64,000 bases of DNA from Aeromonas sp. FDAARGOS 1405 (GCF_019048265.1 NZ_CP077311.1:4163001-4227000); one strand, 5' to 3'. Positions 25,547 to 35,037 are shown, counted from the stretch's first letter. Numbers and translations: made by a program. Notes: generated from the letters alone by a model not told the origin.

Positions 25547-26284
25547 ATGCGCGCTCTCTGCCTGCCCTTTTTTGCCCTGCTGTTGTTGCTGGTGAACACC
25601 AGTGCCCAGGCTATTGTGCTGGTAGCGGCCGAGTTGCCCCCCTATGCCATCCGCTCCCAGCAGGGGGCACCAAGCGGCATGGCCATCGAAATCATGGAAG
25701 AGGCCGCCCGACGCCTCAAAGAACCGCTCACTATCGAGTTGATGCCACTGGCTCGGGCTCTTACCCAAGCTATTCACCGCAAGGATGTGCTGCTGATCCC
25801 GCCGGTACGTAGCTCCCGACGGGAACACCTCTACTACTGGATCACACCGCTACTGGAGGATGACTTCGTCATCGTTAGCGATCGTCGCTTTCGTCCCGCA
25901 CCACTGAAAGTAACGGACCTCCCTCCGCTGCAGACCGGCACTCTGCGTTACTCCTTCGGCCAGCATCTACTCAGACAGCGGCTCCAGCTTGAGAGTGACA
26001 CCGTAGCCACCGAAGAGCTCAATGCCCAGAAGTTGCATCGGGGCCGCATCGATGCCTGGGTCGGCGCATGGAATGCCATTCTCTACAACCAGCAGCTTGC
26101 CGGACTCTCAACCGAGCGGCTGATGAGAGGAGAAACCCTGATGCGCACCCAGTTTTATCTGGCTGCCCACAAGGATTTCCCCTTCAAACAGGCGCAGCGC
26201 TGGCAAGCCGTGATAGACGAGATGCGCCGTGATGGCTCGCTCACGCGGATCATCCGCCAGTACAATTATCAGGCTCCTGAGTAG
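25547..26284 (+). CDS. Solute-binding protein family 3 domain protein, no transporter genes nearby
   Basis: This 245-residue periplasmic protein resembles amino-acid-binding proteins (PF00497 fold). The signal peptide ends NTSAQA, and the mature part begins IVLVAAELPPYAIRS, the usual first strand and ligand loop. GMAIEIMEEAARRL and the central hinge DLPPLQTGTLRYSFG follow, and it ends after the typical last helix (EMRRDGSLTRIIRQYN). ATG 25547 is taken over TTG 25544. No permease or ATPase is adjacent, so it may be a stand-alone sensor or scavenger. Many gammaproteobacterial genomes carry such orphans. Confidence 0.8.
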   Translation: MRALCLPFFALLLLLVNTSAQAIVLVAAELPPYAIRSQQGAPSGMAIEIMEEAARRLKEPLTIELMPLARALTQAIHRKDVLLIPPVRSSRREHLYYWITPLLEDDFVIVSDRRFRPAPLKVTDLPPLQTGTLRYSFGQHLLRQRLQLESDTVATEELNAQKLHRGRIDAWVGAWNAILYNQQLAGLSTERLMRGETLMRTQFYLAAHKDFPFKQAQRWQAVIDEMRRDGSLTRIIRQYNYQAPE

Positions 26285-26529
26285 TCACTCAATCGCGGTT
26301 GCCAAGACTGACCAGAATGGTTATGGTAGGCCTATGAAAATACTCGCTATTTCTTCGCATTTGCTCACACCCTGGTGAGCCCCCGCCTCGCTCCCTCGGC
26401 CGCGAGTCGTTTGGGGGCATGGCATTTTCTATCGATTGAACCTGTTGAATCCATTTTTGTAACACCCAGTGTAATGGCCAACCTGCGCCCGCCGGTCTGG
26501 GCCTATCCGCTTTTGATAAGGAATATCTT

Positions 26530-26925
26530 ATGAAACAACCTCATCTGGTTATCTCCAGCCTTGATCTGGACCGAATCGAACAACTGCTCGGCAACCACCC
26601 GCAGCATCTGGCCCTGCAAGAGGAGCTGGACCGCGCCGAGATCCGTGAACCGGCCGACATGCCGCCGGACGTGGTCACCATGAACAGCAAGGTACGCTTC
26701 AAGATGCAGAGCAGCGGCAACGAGTTCTGCCTCACCCTGGTCTACCCGCGCGATGCCAAGGGCGACGAGAGCAACATCTCGGTACTGGCGCCGGTGGGCA
26801 GCGCCCTGCTCGGTCTGAAAGTGGGCGACAGCATCGCTTGGCCGGGCCCGGCCGGTCGCACCATCGAGGTCGAAATTCTGGAAGTGGTCTATCAGCCGGA
26901 GCGCGCCGGCGAGCTGCACCGCTGA
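26530..26925 (+). CDS. rnk: Rnk, nucleoside diphosphate kinase regulator
   Basis: This is a 131-residue GreA/GreB-related protein that binds RNA polymerase near the secondary channel in E. coli and was first described as a regulator of nucleoside diphosphate kinase. A short N-terminal helical part (LVISSLDLDRIEQLL) is followed by the FKBP-like domain with VVTMNSKVRFK, ISVLAPVGSALLGLKVGD and the IEVLEVVYQPE type C-terminus. The length matches E. coli Rnk. It is monocistronic. A GGGCTG/CAGCCC hairpin at 26933-26961 without a T-run may end the transcript. Confidence 0.92.
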   Translation: MKQPHLVISSLDLDRIEQLLGNHPQHLALQEELDRAEIREPADMPPDVVTMNSKVRFKMQSSGNEFCLTLVYPRDAKGDESNISVLAPVGSALLGLKVGDSIAWPGPAGRTIEVEILEVVYQPERAGELHR

Positions 26926-27118
26926 GTCCCCCGGGCTGGTCATCCCCCTGTTGATCAGCCCGCTTGCTCGCCCTTGCCAGCTGATCCCGATCAAGCTTTA
27001 CACACCTTGCCCCCCGGTTTTTAGCCCCTTTTCCTGCTGCTGCTTGAGCCTGACTCGGGGGGCAGGTATCTTGTTGGCCGCGTCATGGTCATGACGCACC
27101 GAATTTCAGGCTGACATC

Positions 27119-27709
27119 ATGATAAAAATTGCCCTCATCGACGATCACCAGATCGTCCGATCCGGTTTTGCCCAACTGCTCAATCTGGAGCCCGACCTGC
27201 AGGTGGTCGCCGAATTCGGCTCCGCCAGCGACGCCCTTGCCGGCCTGCCCGGCAGCGGGGCGCGGGTCTGCGTCTGCGACATCTCGATGCCCGACCAGTC
27301 GGGGCTGGAGCTGCTCAAGCAGCTCCCCTCCGGCTTGGCCGTGGTGATGCTCTCGGTTCACGACAGCCCGGCCCTCATCGAGCAGGCCTTGCAAACCGGC
27401 GCCAAGGGGTTTCTCTCCAAACGCTGCAGTCCGGACGAGCTGATCGCCGCGGTGCGTACCGCCGCCCAGGGGGGGTGTTATCTGACGCCGGACATCGCCC
27501 AGAAACTGGCCAGCAGCAGCCGGGATCCCCTCACCAATCGGGAGCGGGAGATTGCCCAGTTGCTGGCACAGGGGCTGGAGGTGAAGGCCATTGCCGAGCA
27601 GCTTGGACTCTCCCCCAAGACGGTTCACGTCCATCGCGCCAACCTGATGGACAAGCTCAAGGTCAGCAACAACGTCGAGCTGGCCCACCGCATGCTGGAT
27701 AGCTGGTGA
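27119..27709 (+). CDS. uhpA: UhpA, response regulator for sugar phosphate uptake
   Basis: This is a 196-residue NarL/LuxR-type response regulator that activates uhpT in E. coli when UhpC/UhpB sense external glucose-6-phosphate. The receiver domain has acidic residues at 8-9, the phosphorylatable Asp54 (CVCDISMPD) and the conserved Lys near 104. The C-terminal helix-turn-helix lies at about 131-190 ([29 protein letters not shown]). The stop overlaps the uhpB start as GTGA (27706-27709), indicating translational coupling. No uhpT follows in this window. Confidence 0.92.
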   Translation: MIKIALIDDHQIVRSGFAQLLNLEPDLQVVAEFGSASDALAGLPGSGARVCVCDISMPDQSGLELLKQLPSGLAVVMLSVHDSPALIEQALQTGAKGFLSKRCSPDELIAAVRTAAQGGCYLTPDIAQKLASSSRDPLTNREREIAQLLAQGLEVKAIAEQLGLSPKTVHVHRANLMDKLKVSNNVELAHRMLDSW

Positions 27710-29226
27710 TCTCCCGTTTTGCCAGCTATGTCGCCATCGCGCTGGCGGCCTGCTTCATCTTTGCCGCCGGCTGGTTTTGCCTGTGGAGCATCAGCCTGCA
27801 TCTGGCGGGCGGCCCGGCACTGGCGGTGCTGCTGTTCCCCTTCGGCCTGCGTCTCGGCCTGCTGTTGCAAAGTCCCGGTCGCTACTGGCTGCCGCTGCTG
27901 CTCTGTGAAGGGGGGCTGCTCTACTGGATCAATCTGGAGGTTGGGCTGCCCCACTGGCAGTGGTTGCTGACCGGCAGCCTGCTCACCCTGCTCCCCCTGC
28001 TGATTGCCCGCCGCCAGCCGGTGCGCAACGACTGGCAGCAACTGCTGTTGCTGCTCGCCACCGTCTCGGTGGCAGCCCTGCTGCAATCCCTGCTCTGGCA
28101 TCTGGCGGGAGAAGATGGCCTCTCGGCCCTGCTGCTCACCCTCACCGGCGGGCTCACCCTCACCTCCACCTGCATGCTGATCTGGCACTACCTTACCCGC
28201 GCCACCTGGGTGCCGCTGGGGCCTGCACTGGTGGATCAGCCGGTAGACTGGCGCTTTCGCCATCTGGTCTGGTATCTGCTGTTATTCGTGCTGAGCCTAT
28301 GGCTTCAGCTGGGACTGCCCAACTCGCTGGTGCGCTTTACCCCGTTTTGTCTGGCCATCCCTATCATCGCCATGGCGTGGCGCTACGGCTGGCAGGGGGC
28401 GCTGCTCGCCACCCTGATGAACACCATCGCCCTGCTGGCGAGCCAGGCCTGGCACGATCACCCCCTCGATCTGCTGCTCTCCCTGCTGGCCCAGAGCCTT
28501 ACCGGCTTGCTGCTGGGTGCAGGCATCCAGCGCCAGCGCGAGCTCAATCAGGCACTGACCCGCCAGCTTGCCCACAATCGCCAGCTCACCGAGCGGCTGC
28601 TGGAGACCGAGGAGAGCATCCGCAAGGAGGTGGCGCGCGAACTGCACGACGACATCGGCCAGACCATCACAGCCATTCGTACCCAAGCCGGGATCGTTCG
28701 CCGCCTCGCCCCCGACAATGCGGGGGTGGGCCAGAGCAGCGCCCTGATCGATACCCTCTCCCTTGGCATCTACGACGCGGTGCGCGGTCTGCTCGGTCGC
28801 CTGCGCCCGCGCCAGCTCGACGACATGACCCTGGAGCAAGCGGTACGGGCACTGCTCAGAGAGCTGGAGCTGGAGCGCCACGGCATCGTCACCCGGCTGG
28901 AGTGGCAATTGGCGGACAGCGATCTCTCCGATGCCCAGCGGGTCACCCTGTTTCGGGTCTGTCAGGAGGGTCTTAACAACGTGGTCAAGCATGCCAACGC
29001 CCACTCGGTGACAATCCGGGCGCGCCACGCTGAAGAACAGCTGCAGCTGGTGCTGGAGGATGATGGTCGCGGCCTGCCGCAAAGCCGCGCGGCGCAGGGC
29101 TATGGTCTGCTCGGTATTCGCGAGCGGGTGCAGGCGTTGGGAGGCACCTTGCAGCTCTCCTGCGTCCACGGCACCCAGTTGACGGTCAATCTCCCCAGCC
29201 GCAAACGGGAGGAGAACCATGAGTAA
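27706..29226 (+). CDS. uhpB: UhpB, membrane sensor histidine kinase
   Basis: This 506-residue kinase partners UhpA and is controlled by UhpC. Residues of about 5-265 contain eight or so hydrophobic segments of the MASE1 type. The dimerisation/phosphoacceptor region has [17 protein letters not shown] with the phosphoacceptor His near 314, typical of HisKA_3 kinases that pair with LuxR-type regulators. An HATPase domain lies at about 420-500 ([33 protein letters not shown]). The start is GTG 27706, inside the uhpA stop. It is part of uhpABC. Confidence 0.92.
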   Translation: MISRFASYVAIALAACFIFAAGWFCLWSISLHLAGGPALAVLLFPFGLRLGLLLQSPGRYWLPLLLCEGGLLYWINLEVGLPHWQWLLTGSLLTLLPLLIARRQPVRNDWQQLLLLLATVSVAALLQSLLWHLAGEDGLSALLLTLTGGLTLTSTCMLIWHYLTRATWVPLGPALVDQPVDWRFRHLVWYLLLFVLSLWLQLGLPNSLVRFTPFCLAIPIIAMAWRYGWQGALLATLMNTIALLASQAWHDHPLDLLLSLLAQSLTGLLLGAGIQRQRELNQALTRQLAHNRQLTERLLETEESIRKEVARELHDDIGQTITAIRTQAGIVRRLAPDNAGVGQSSALIDTLSLGIYDAVRGLLGRLRPRQLDDMTLEQAVRALLRELELERHGIVTRLEWQLADSDLSDAQRVTLFRVCQEGLNNVVKHANAHSVTIRARHAEEQLQLVLEDDGRGLPQSRAAQGYGLLGIRERVQALGGTLQLSCVHGTQLTVNLPSRKREENHE

Positions 29227-29253
29227 CCTCGCCCTTCGTCAGGGAGAAGCCCC

Positions 29254-30588
29254 ATGCTGAGCTTTATGAGAAGCGCACCGGCGCAGCCGCAGATCCGCGA
29301 GCAGGCCGAGATCGACGCCACCTATCGTCACTGGCGGTTGCATCTGCTGCTCACCATGTATCTGGGCTATGCGGTCTTCTACTTCACCCGCAAGAGTTTC
29401 AACTTCGCCATGCCGGACATGCTGGCGAGCGGCATGCTGGACAAGTCAGACATCGGCATGCTCTGGACCCTGTTCTACATTACCTACGGCTGCTCCAAGT
29501 TCTTCTCCGGCATCATCAGCGACCGCGCCAATCCGCGCTACTTCATGGGGATCGGGCTGATGGCCACCGGCGTCATCAATATCCTGTTCGGCCTCTCGTC
29601 CGCTCTCTGGATGTTTGCCGCCCTCTGGGTGGCCAACGCCTTCTTTCAGGGCTGGGGTTGGCCCCCCTGCTCCAAGCTGCTCACCAGCTGGTATTCGCGC
29701 AGTGAGCGGGGTGTCTGGTGGTCGGCCTGGAACACAGCCCACAACGCCGGCGGGGCGCTCATCCCCCTTATCGTCAGCACCCTGGCCCTGCAACACGGCT
29801 GGCGCTACGGCATGATAGTGCCCGGCCTTATCGCCATTGCGGCCGGTCTGCTGCTCTGCTGGCGGTTGCGGGATACCCCGGCCGCCATGGGGTTGCCGTC
29901 GGTGGGCGAGTGGCGCAAGGATGCGATGGAGCTGGCCCAGCAGACTCAGGATGCGGGGTTCTCCCATCGCCAGCTCCTGCGCAAGTATGTGCTCGGCAAC
30001 CCCTATATCTGGCTGCTGGCCTGCTGTTACGTGCTGGTCTATGTGGTGCGCACCGCCATCAACGACTGGGGCAACCTCTACATGACCGAGCAGCGCGGCT
30101 TCAATCTGATGAGCGCCAACTCGGCCATCTCCATGTTCGAGGTGGGGGGCTTTATCGGTGCCCTGGTGGCGGGCTGGGGATCGGACAAGCTGTTCAACGG
30201 CAACCGTGGCCCGATGAACCTCATCTTTGCGGTGGGGATCCTGCTGGCGGTGGGATCGCTCTGGCTGATGCCCTTCTTCAGCTACGTGATGCAGGCGGCC
30301 TGCTTCTTCACCATCGGCTTTTTCGTGTTTGGCCCCCAGATGCTGATCGGCATGGCGGCGGCGGAGTGCTCCCACAAAAACTCGGCGGGAGCGGCTACCG
30401 GCTTTGTCGGCCTGTTTGCCTACATGGGGGCGGCGCTGTCAGGCTATCCGCTGGCCAAGGTGATGGAGATCTGGCACTGGAACGGCTTCTTCGTGGTGAT
30501 CTCGGTGGCGGCTGGCGTCTCGGCCCTGCTGCTGCTCCCCTTCCTCAAGGCGCAGGCACCACGCCCCCAACCTGCAGACACGATGTGA
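29254..30588 (+). CDS. uhpC: UhpC, sugar-phosphate sensor of the MFS family
   Basis: This 444-residue, 12-helix major facilitator protein of the organophosphate:phosphate antiporter family acts in E. coli as the receptor for glucose-6-phosphate rather than the main transporter. YLGYAVFYFTRKSFNFAMP near residue 40 is the family signature, and WGWPPCSKLLTSWY follows near 135. The position after uhpB and the N-terminal MLSFMRSAPA, resembling E. coli UhpC rather than UhpT, support the name. It lies 27 bases after uhpB. Since uhpT is absent here, the regulated transporter must be elsewhere. Confidence 0.88.
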   Translation: MLSFMRSAPAQPQIREQAEIDATYRHWRLHLLLTMYLGYAVFYFTRKSFNFAMPDMLASGMLDKSDIGMLWTLFYITYGCSKFFSGIISDRANPRYFMGIGLMATGVINILFGLSSALWMFAALWVANAFFQGWGWPPCSKLLTSWYSRSERGVWWSAWNTAHNAGGALIPLIVSTLALQHGWRYGMIVPGLIAIAAGLLLCWRLRDTPAAMGLPSVGEWRKDAMELAQQTQDAGFSHRQLLRKYVLGNPYIWLLACCYVLVYVVRTAINDWGNLYMTEQRGFNLMSANSAISMFEVGGFIGALVAGWGSDKLFNGNRGPMNLIFAVGILLAVGSLWLMPFFSYVMQAACFFTIGFFVFGPQMLIGMAAAECSHKNSAGAATGFVGLFAYMGAALSGYPLAKVMEIWHWNGFFVVISVAAGVSALLLLPFLKAQAPRPQPADTM

Positions 30589-30606
30589 TACCGGACTGAG
30601 CGGGAG

Positions 30607-31743
30607 TTACGCCTCCCGGCCAGCCTGACAGACCCGATTCTTGCCCTGCCGCTTGGCGCAATAGAGCGCATGGTCGGCCTGAGTGAACAGAGGATCAAAG
30701 TGCCACTCCCCGTGCCAGTGGGAGAGCCCCATGCTGACCGTGATGGAGAGGCCGCCCATGTTGCGGTTCGCGACCGCCTCCAGCAATCCCTCGCAGCGCT
30801 GCAGCGCCAGCACACCGGGCTGCGAGAAGAGCAGCACAAACTCCTCGCCACCGAAACGGCTGCACACCAAATCGGGCTGGCTACCCAGATAGGCGCCGAG
30901 CTCGGCCAGCACCCGATCACCTACCTCGTGGCCATGCTGGTCATTAATCTGCTTGAAATCGTCGATATCGAGCACGGCCAGCGCGCCGCCGTCACCCAAC
31001 TTCTGCTGCTTCAGCTGATCCATAAAGCCACGCCGGTTGAGCAGGCCGGTGAGAGGGTCGTGACTCGCCTGCTGGTGCAGCGCCAGCGCCCGGTATTGGG
31101 TACAGAGCAGCAGCACCCCGAAGGTGGAGAGATAGCTCCCCATCAGCATGGAGAGGAAGGGCAGCACATTGACTCCGCTCTTATCCATCAGCATCTGCAC
31201 GTTGTCCTGCCACAGGAACCAGAGCCGCATCAGGTAGAAGGCGTAGAGCAGGATATTGACCACGGTAAAGACCATCACCGCCGGCAAATAGTCGGGGTAG
31301 CCGTGACGCCAGACCAGATAGACGATCACCGCCCCCAGCACCATGTAGCTCAGGCAGGCCAGCATCACCCGGGACTCCATCCCCCCCTTCACGATGCACC
31401 AGCTCAGGATCACCAGATAGACCAGCATGAATAGCACACCGGCACGCCAGTTCGGGGGTTGGCCGAAAAAGCGCTGCAGCGCCAGCGGCATCAGCGCGAT
31501 GCAGAGCGTGATCAGGGTGTTGGCCAGCCAGATGCCGGATGGGCTGGGGAAAAATGCCTGCAACGAGAAGAGCGTCTGGGCCACCAGCGCACAGAGTGCA
31601 GACCACCACCAGTAACCGATACCGGGGATCTCCCTGTGGGTAGACCAGATGATGGAGAGGGTGATAAAGCCAAGACTGTAGCCACCCAGCGCCATCAGCA
31701 TCAGGGTAAAAACGTCCAGTTTCAGCAGCAGTGAGAGCGCCAT
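30607..31743 (-). CDS. Membrane-bound diguanylate cyclase (GGDEF)
   Basis: This is a 378-residue enzyme expected to make cyclic di-GMP from two GTP. Residues 1-200 contain about seven hydrophobic segments, forming a membrane sensor of unassigned type. The GGDEF domain starts near 215 (HDPLTGLLNRRGFMDQL, ALAVLDIDDFKQINDQHGHEVGD) and has an intact active site FGGEEF near 310. The product-inhibition RxxD motif normally found just before it is missing (the region reads SQPDLVCSRF), so feedback by c-di-GMP through that site is unlikely. It is monocistronic, and convergent with uhpC. Confidence 0.9.
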   Translation of the reverse strand: MALSLLLKLDVFTLMLMALGGYSLGFITLSIIWSTHREIPGIGYWWWSALCALVAQTLFSLQAFFPSPSGIWLANTLITLCIALMPLALQRFFGQPPNWRAGVLFMLVYLVILSWCIVKGGMESRVMLACLSYMVLGAVIVYLVWRHGYPDYLPAVMVFTVVNILLYAFYLMRLWFLWQDNVQMLMDKSGVNVLPFLSMLMGSYLSTFGVLLLCTQYRALALHQQASHDPLTGLLNRRGFMDQLKQQKLGDGGALAVLDIDDFKQINDQHGHEVGDRVLAELGAYLGSQPDLVCSRFGGEEFVLLFSQPGVLALQRCEGLLEAVANRNMGGLSITVSMGLSHWHGEWHFDPLFTQADHALYCAKRQGKNRVCQAGREA

Positions 31744-32241
31744 ACAAGAACCAGTTTCAGAAGGTAACTGAGTATATGAGAAGCGTTTGCCAAGACCCAG
31801 AGGGGACTGACTGTTTTCACAATAAAAACATATTGTTTACTACACCTTGATCTGCTTGCCCTGTTGGGATCGCACCAGCACAGGAGCTAAAACAGCCAGA
31901 GTACAAAACAAGTCACAAGCGAACCCCATCATATGTAACAAAAGGTATTGAACACAATTTGGGCTTGAACCGGCCACGTTAGATAGATATGTTGTTTTCG
32001 TGTGATTTTATGAGTGAAGCGGTGAGTAAAAAGCGCCTCTAACCTATTGAGTATTCTGACACAATTGGTTTTTGGTACATTTTTCGCTCAATTTCGATTC
32101 ATAGCATCCCATATGGGGCTTTCCCCCGACCCAAGACATTCATCCTGTCTTGCCTGTTGCCGGATGCAGCAGTCTCTTGTGCCACGGAGTCGCACGGGAT
32201 CAGGTTCAAGGCCGAACACAACATCGACAGAGACGTCACCC
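31744..32241. other. Divergent promoter region, DGC gene / amino acid transporter
   Basis: About 500 bases without a gene. It is A+T-rich compared with its flanks and holds promoters for both divergent units. One dyad is visible at 31819-31836 (ACAATA-N6-TATTGT). An in-frame upstream start for the binding protein at 32047 would destroy its signal peptide and is not accepted. Confidence 0.6.
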
Positions 32242-33042
32242 ATGATCAAAAAACTGATTCTTTCTACCCTGCTCTTCTGCGGGCTGGCGACCGCCGCCCC
32301 CGCCACTACCCCCACCTCAACCCTGGATGCCGTGCTGGAGCGCGGTGTGCTGCGGGTTGGCTTCGACGCCGGCTATCAACCTTTCGAGATGACCAACAAA
32401 CAGGGCCAGTACATCGGCTTTGACGTCGATCTCGCCAAGATGGTCGCCAAGGAGATGGGCGTGAAGGTCGAGTTCGTCAACACCGCGTGGGACGGCATCA
32501 TTCCCGCGCTCCTGACCAACAAGTTCGACGTCATCATGGGCGGCATGACCGTCACTCCGCAGCGCAACCTGCGGGTCAACTTTGCCGATCCCTACATCGT
32601 GGTCGGCCAAACCATAGTGGTGCGCAAAGACAAGGCTGCCGAGATCAAATCCTTCACCGACCTCAACGACCCGAAATACAAGATTGCGGTCAAGCTCGGC
32701 ACTACCGGCGAGCAAGCGGTCAAGCGCCTCATCCCGAAAGCCACCCTGCTGCAGTTTGAAACCCAGGATGACGCCAAGCTGGAAGTGATCAACGGCAAGG
32801 TCGATGCCTTCGTCTACGACCTGCCCTACAACGCCATCTTCGCCTCCCAGAACAAGGGCGCCGTGGTACACCTCGACAAGCCGTTCACCTTCGAACCGCT
32901 GGCCTGGGCCATCCGCAAAGGAGATCAGGACACCCTCAACTGGTTCAACAACTACCTGCGCCAAATCAAGGGCGATGGCAGCTACGACCGCCTCTACAAG
33001 AAGTGGTTCGAATCCAACGCCTGGCTGAGTCAGCTCAAATAA
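32242..33042 (+). CDS. Amino acid ABC transporter, periplasmic binding protein
   Basis: This 266-residue binding protein of the polar amino acid family (His/Gln/Arg type) delivers substrate to the membrane permease encoded next. The signal peptide ends in GLATAAPA. The mature part begins with LRVGFDAGYQPFEM and has GFDVDLAKMVAKEMG, the substrate-binding MGGMTVTPQR near residue 97 and KLGTTGEQAVKR near 153. The start ATG 32242 is chosen because it is the only one giving a signal peptide. The downstream permease and ATPase complete the transporter. Exact substrate specificity cannot be assigned. Confidence 0.92.
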   Translation: MIKKLILSTLLFCGLATAAPATTPTSTLDAVLERGVLRVGFDAGYQPFEMTNKQGQYIGFDVDLAKMVAKEMGVKVEFVNTAWDGIIPALLTNKFDVIMGGMTVTPQRNLRVNFADPYIVVGQTIVVRKDKAAEIKSFTDLNDPKYKIAVKLGTTGEQAVKRLIPKATLLQFETQDDAKLEVINGKVDAFVYDLPYNAIFASQNKGAVVHLDKPFTFEPLAWAIRKGDQDTLNWFNNYLRQIKGDGSYDRLYKKWFESNAWLSQLK

Positions 33043-33105
33043 CCTCAAAAGGGGGCGCCTTGCCGCCCCCTCTCGCAACACCCCACACAATAACGAGAAG
33101 AGGTT

Positions 33106-34098
33106 GTGACTGTGCACACACCCAAACCGACAAGACAGATGGAAAAACAGCCCAACCCGCTGCTCTGGCACGGCGTCTTTTTGCTGATGCTGCTGGTGGC
33201 CGTGTTTGGCATCTACAAGGCGGTGCAATCCGTTGACTACACCTGGCGTTGGGAACGCATTCCCCAATACATCGCCTATCAGGCGGAGCAGAAGAATCTC
33301 GCCGAATTTGACGGCACCGTGATGGCGGGCACCAGCGAGGCCGAGAAGGGCAAGCTGTTCCTGCAAGACGATCTCGACCCCAATGTGCGGCAAGCCATTG
33401 CCAGTACCGGCGTACAAGTCGCCGAAGGGGATACCGTTTTTCGTGGCGATACCCTCGACACCCAACTGAGCTGGACTGCAGGCCCCATTGCCTGGGGCGT
33501 CTGGGTCACCGTCAAACTCTCGCTGGTGGCGGGCATCTTCGCCATCCTGCTCGGAACCCTGGCCGGGCTGGCGCGTCTCTCCCCCAATCCGGCCCTGCGC
33601 AATCTGGCGGTCACCTACGTTGAGCTCATCCGCGGCACGCCGCTGCTGGTGCAGATCTTCATCGTCTACTTCTTTATCGGCACCGTGCTGAACCTCGACC
33701 GCTTCACCGCCGGGGTCGCCGCGCTGGCGGTCTTTACCGGTGCCTATGTGGCGGAGATCGTCCGCGCCGGTATCAGCTCCATCCACAAGGGGCAGATGGA
33801 GGCGGGTCGCAGCCTGGGTATGACCTCGGCCCAGACCATGCGCTATATCATCCTGCCGCAGGCGTTCAAGCGGGTACTGCCACCGCTGGCAGGCCAATTC
33901 ATCAACCTGATCAAGGACTCCTCGCTGGTCTCGGTCATCTCCATCACCGATCTGACCAAGGCCGGTCGCGAGGTAGTCAGCTCCACCTTCAGTCCGTTCG
34001 AGGTATGGTTTACCGTCGCCTTGCTCTATCTGGTGCTGACCGGCACCCTCTCTTTCTTGGTACGCCGTCTCGAGGTGAAATATGCACGCAGCAACTGA
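33106..34098 (+). CDS. Amino acid ABC transporter, permease
   Basis: This is a 330-residue inner-membrane permease of the HisM/GlnP type. One N-terminal helix (about 22-40) is followed by a periplasmic loop of nearly 90 residues, and five helices of the permease core follow from about 125. The ATPase-contact EAA motif is EAGRSLGMTSAQTMRYIILP near 230-250. The start is probably GTG 33106, next to GAAGAGG; GTG 33112 and ATG 33139 are alternatives. The last codons (LEVKYARSN, stop) lie inside the first copy of a 106-base tandem repeat, which separates this gene from its ATPase. Confidence 0.9.
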   Translation: MTVHTPKPTRQMEKQPNPLLWHGVFLLMLLVAVFGIYKAVQSVDYTWRWERIPQYIAYQAEQKNLAEFDGTVMAGTSEAEKGKLFLQDDLDPNVRQAIASTGVQVAEGDTVFRGDTLDTQLSWTAGPIAWGVWVTVKLSLVAGIFAILLGTLAGLARLSPNPALRNLAVTYVELIRGTPLLVQIFIVYFFIGTVLNLDRFTAGVAALAVFTGAYVAEIVRAGISSIHKGQMEAGRSLGMTSAQTMRYIILPQAFKRVLPPLAGQFINLIKDSSLVSVISITDLTKAGREVVSSTFSPFEVWFTVALLYLVLTGTLSFLVRRLEVKYARSN

Positions 34099-34204
34099 TC
34101 CCATCATCAAGGTGCCACAGGCATCGAGAAGTGCAGCCATCACCGCCCCCCTCTTCGCCTTCCCGGTTCGTTTTCTGGAGGTGAAATATGCACGCAGTAA
34201 CTGA
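34082..34204 (+). CDS. Micro-ORF 1 in the repeat (40 aa, ATPase-like start, permease-like end)
   Basis: This opens at the first repeated ATG with GAGG 6 bases upstream and ends at the second repeated TGA. The peptide begins [10 protein letters not shown], like the ATPase N-terminus, and ends [12 protein letters not shown], like the permease C-terminus. It overlaps the permease stop by 17 bases and the next micro-ORF by 17 bases, so ribosomes could pass along the chain by coupled reinitiation. It may only be a relic of duplication. No peptide function is implied. Confidence 0.4.
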   Translation: MHAATDPIIKVPQASRSAAITAPLFAFPVRFLEVKYARSN

Positions 34205-34310
34205 TCCCATCATCAAGGTGCAACGGGCGTCGAGAAGTGCAGCCATCACCGGCACCCCCTTCGCCTTCCCGGTTCGTTTTCTGGAGGCGAAATATGCGCG
34301 CAGCAACTGA
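34188..34310 (+). CDS. Micro-ORF 2 in the repeat (40 aa, ATPase-like start, permease-like end)
   Basis: This is the second unit of the chain, opening at ATG 34188 with GGAGG upstream and ending at TGA 34308-34310, 17 bases inside the ATPase gene. The peptide starts [10 protein letters not shown] and ends [12 protein letters not shown]. It has kept an open frame despite several differences from micro-ORF 1, which would fit selection for uninterrupted translation through the junction but could also be chance. Confidence 0.4.
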   Translation: MHAVTDPIIKVQRASRSAAITGTPFAFPVRFLEAKYARSN

Positions 34311-35037
34311 TCCCATCATCAAAGCGACCGGTGTCGAGAAGTTTTACGGCAGCGAAGTGCATGCCCTGAAAAATGTCAGCACCCAGGTCGCCGAAGGGGA
34401 AGTGGTGGTGATTGTCGGCCCCAGCGGCTCGGGCAAATCCACCTTCCTGCGCACCCTCAACCAGCTGGAGACCATCAACGACGGCAATATCGTGGTCGAT
34501 GGCATCAGCCTGACCGAGCCGGGCGATGTCAACAAGCTGCGGGAAGAGGTGGGCATGGTGTTCCAGTCCTTCAACCTCTTCCCCCACCTGACGGTGCTGG
34601 ACAACATCTGTCTCGCCCCTCAGAAGGTGCGGGGGCTATCGCGCAAAGAGGCCGAAGATCGCGCCAAAGCCCTGCTATTGAAAGTAGGGCTATCCAACAA
34701 GGCCAAGAGCTACCCCTCCCAGCTCTCCGGCGGTCAGCAACAGCGGGTGGCCATCGCCCGCGCACTCGCCATGCAGCCGCGCATCATGCTGTTTGACGAG
34801 CCCACCAGTGCGCTGGACCCCGAAATGGTGGGGGAAGTGCTGGATGTGATGAAGGGGCTGGCTCGCGAGGGGATGACCATGGTGGTGGTGACCCACGAGA
34901 TGGGCTTTGCCCGCGAAGTGGCGGATCGGGTGCTCTTTATGGAGAGTGGCGAACTGGTGGTAGATGAAAAACCGGCCGATTTCTTCGACAATCCCCCCTC
35001 CCCGCGTCTGCGCCAGTTCCTGAGTCAGGTGCTGTAG
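34294..35037 (+). CDS. Amino acid ABC transporter, ATP-binding protein
   Basis: This 247-residue ATPase energises the preceding permease. Walker A is GPSGSGKST near residue 43, the Q-loop is [10 protein letters not shown] near 92, the signature is [15 protein letters not shown] near 145, Walker B is [13 protein letters not shown] near 165, and the H-loop is VVTHEMGFA near 200. The start is ATG 34294 ([19 protein letters not shown]), in the third repeat copy. An in-frame start at 34237 runs through repeat sequence and is rejected. The gene is intact. A terminator follows at 35061. Confidence 0.94.
   Translation: MRAATDPIIKATGVEKFYGSEVHALKNVSTQVAEGEVVVIVGPSGSGKSTFLRTLNQLETINDGNIVVDGISLTEPGDVNKLREEVGMVFQSFNLFPHLTVLDNICLAPQKVRGLSRKEAEDRAKALLLKVGLSNKAKSYPSQLSGGQQQRVAIARALAMQPRIMLFDEPTSALDPEMVGEVLDVMKGLAREGMTMVVVTHEMGFAREVADRVLFMESGELVVDEKPADFFDNPPSPRLRQFLSQVL

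Larger units (their letters stand above)
34072..34341 (+). repeat. 106-bp direct repeat, 2.5 copies, at the permease-ATPase junction
   Basis: Copies start at 34072, 34178 and 34284 with an exact 106-base period. The third is partial and merges into the ATPase gene by about 34341. Each contains GAGG(T/C)GAAATATG followed by C(A/G)CGCAG(C/T)AACTGATCC, that is, the ATPase ribosome binding site and start overlapping the permease stop. Copies differ by several substitutions and small shifts, so the duplication is not recent. The unit is 35 codons plus one base, which puts start and stop in linked frames and creates the two micro-ORFs listed next. Confidence 0.95.

Noticed and set aside
34010..34322. 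Minus-strand frames in the 106-bp repeat zone with repeated peptide blocks
   Set aside because: They are antisense to the repeats; their internal repetition only reflects the DNA repeat.
34072..34341. CRISPR-like or attachment-site interpretation of the direct repeats
   Set aside because: The 106-base units are contiguous without spacers, and there are no cas or integrase genes.
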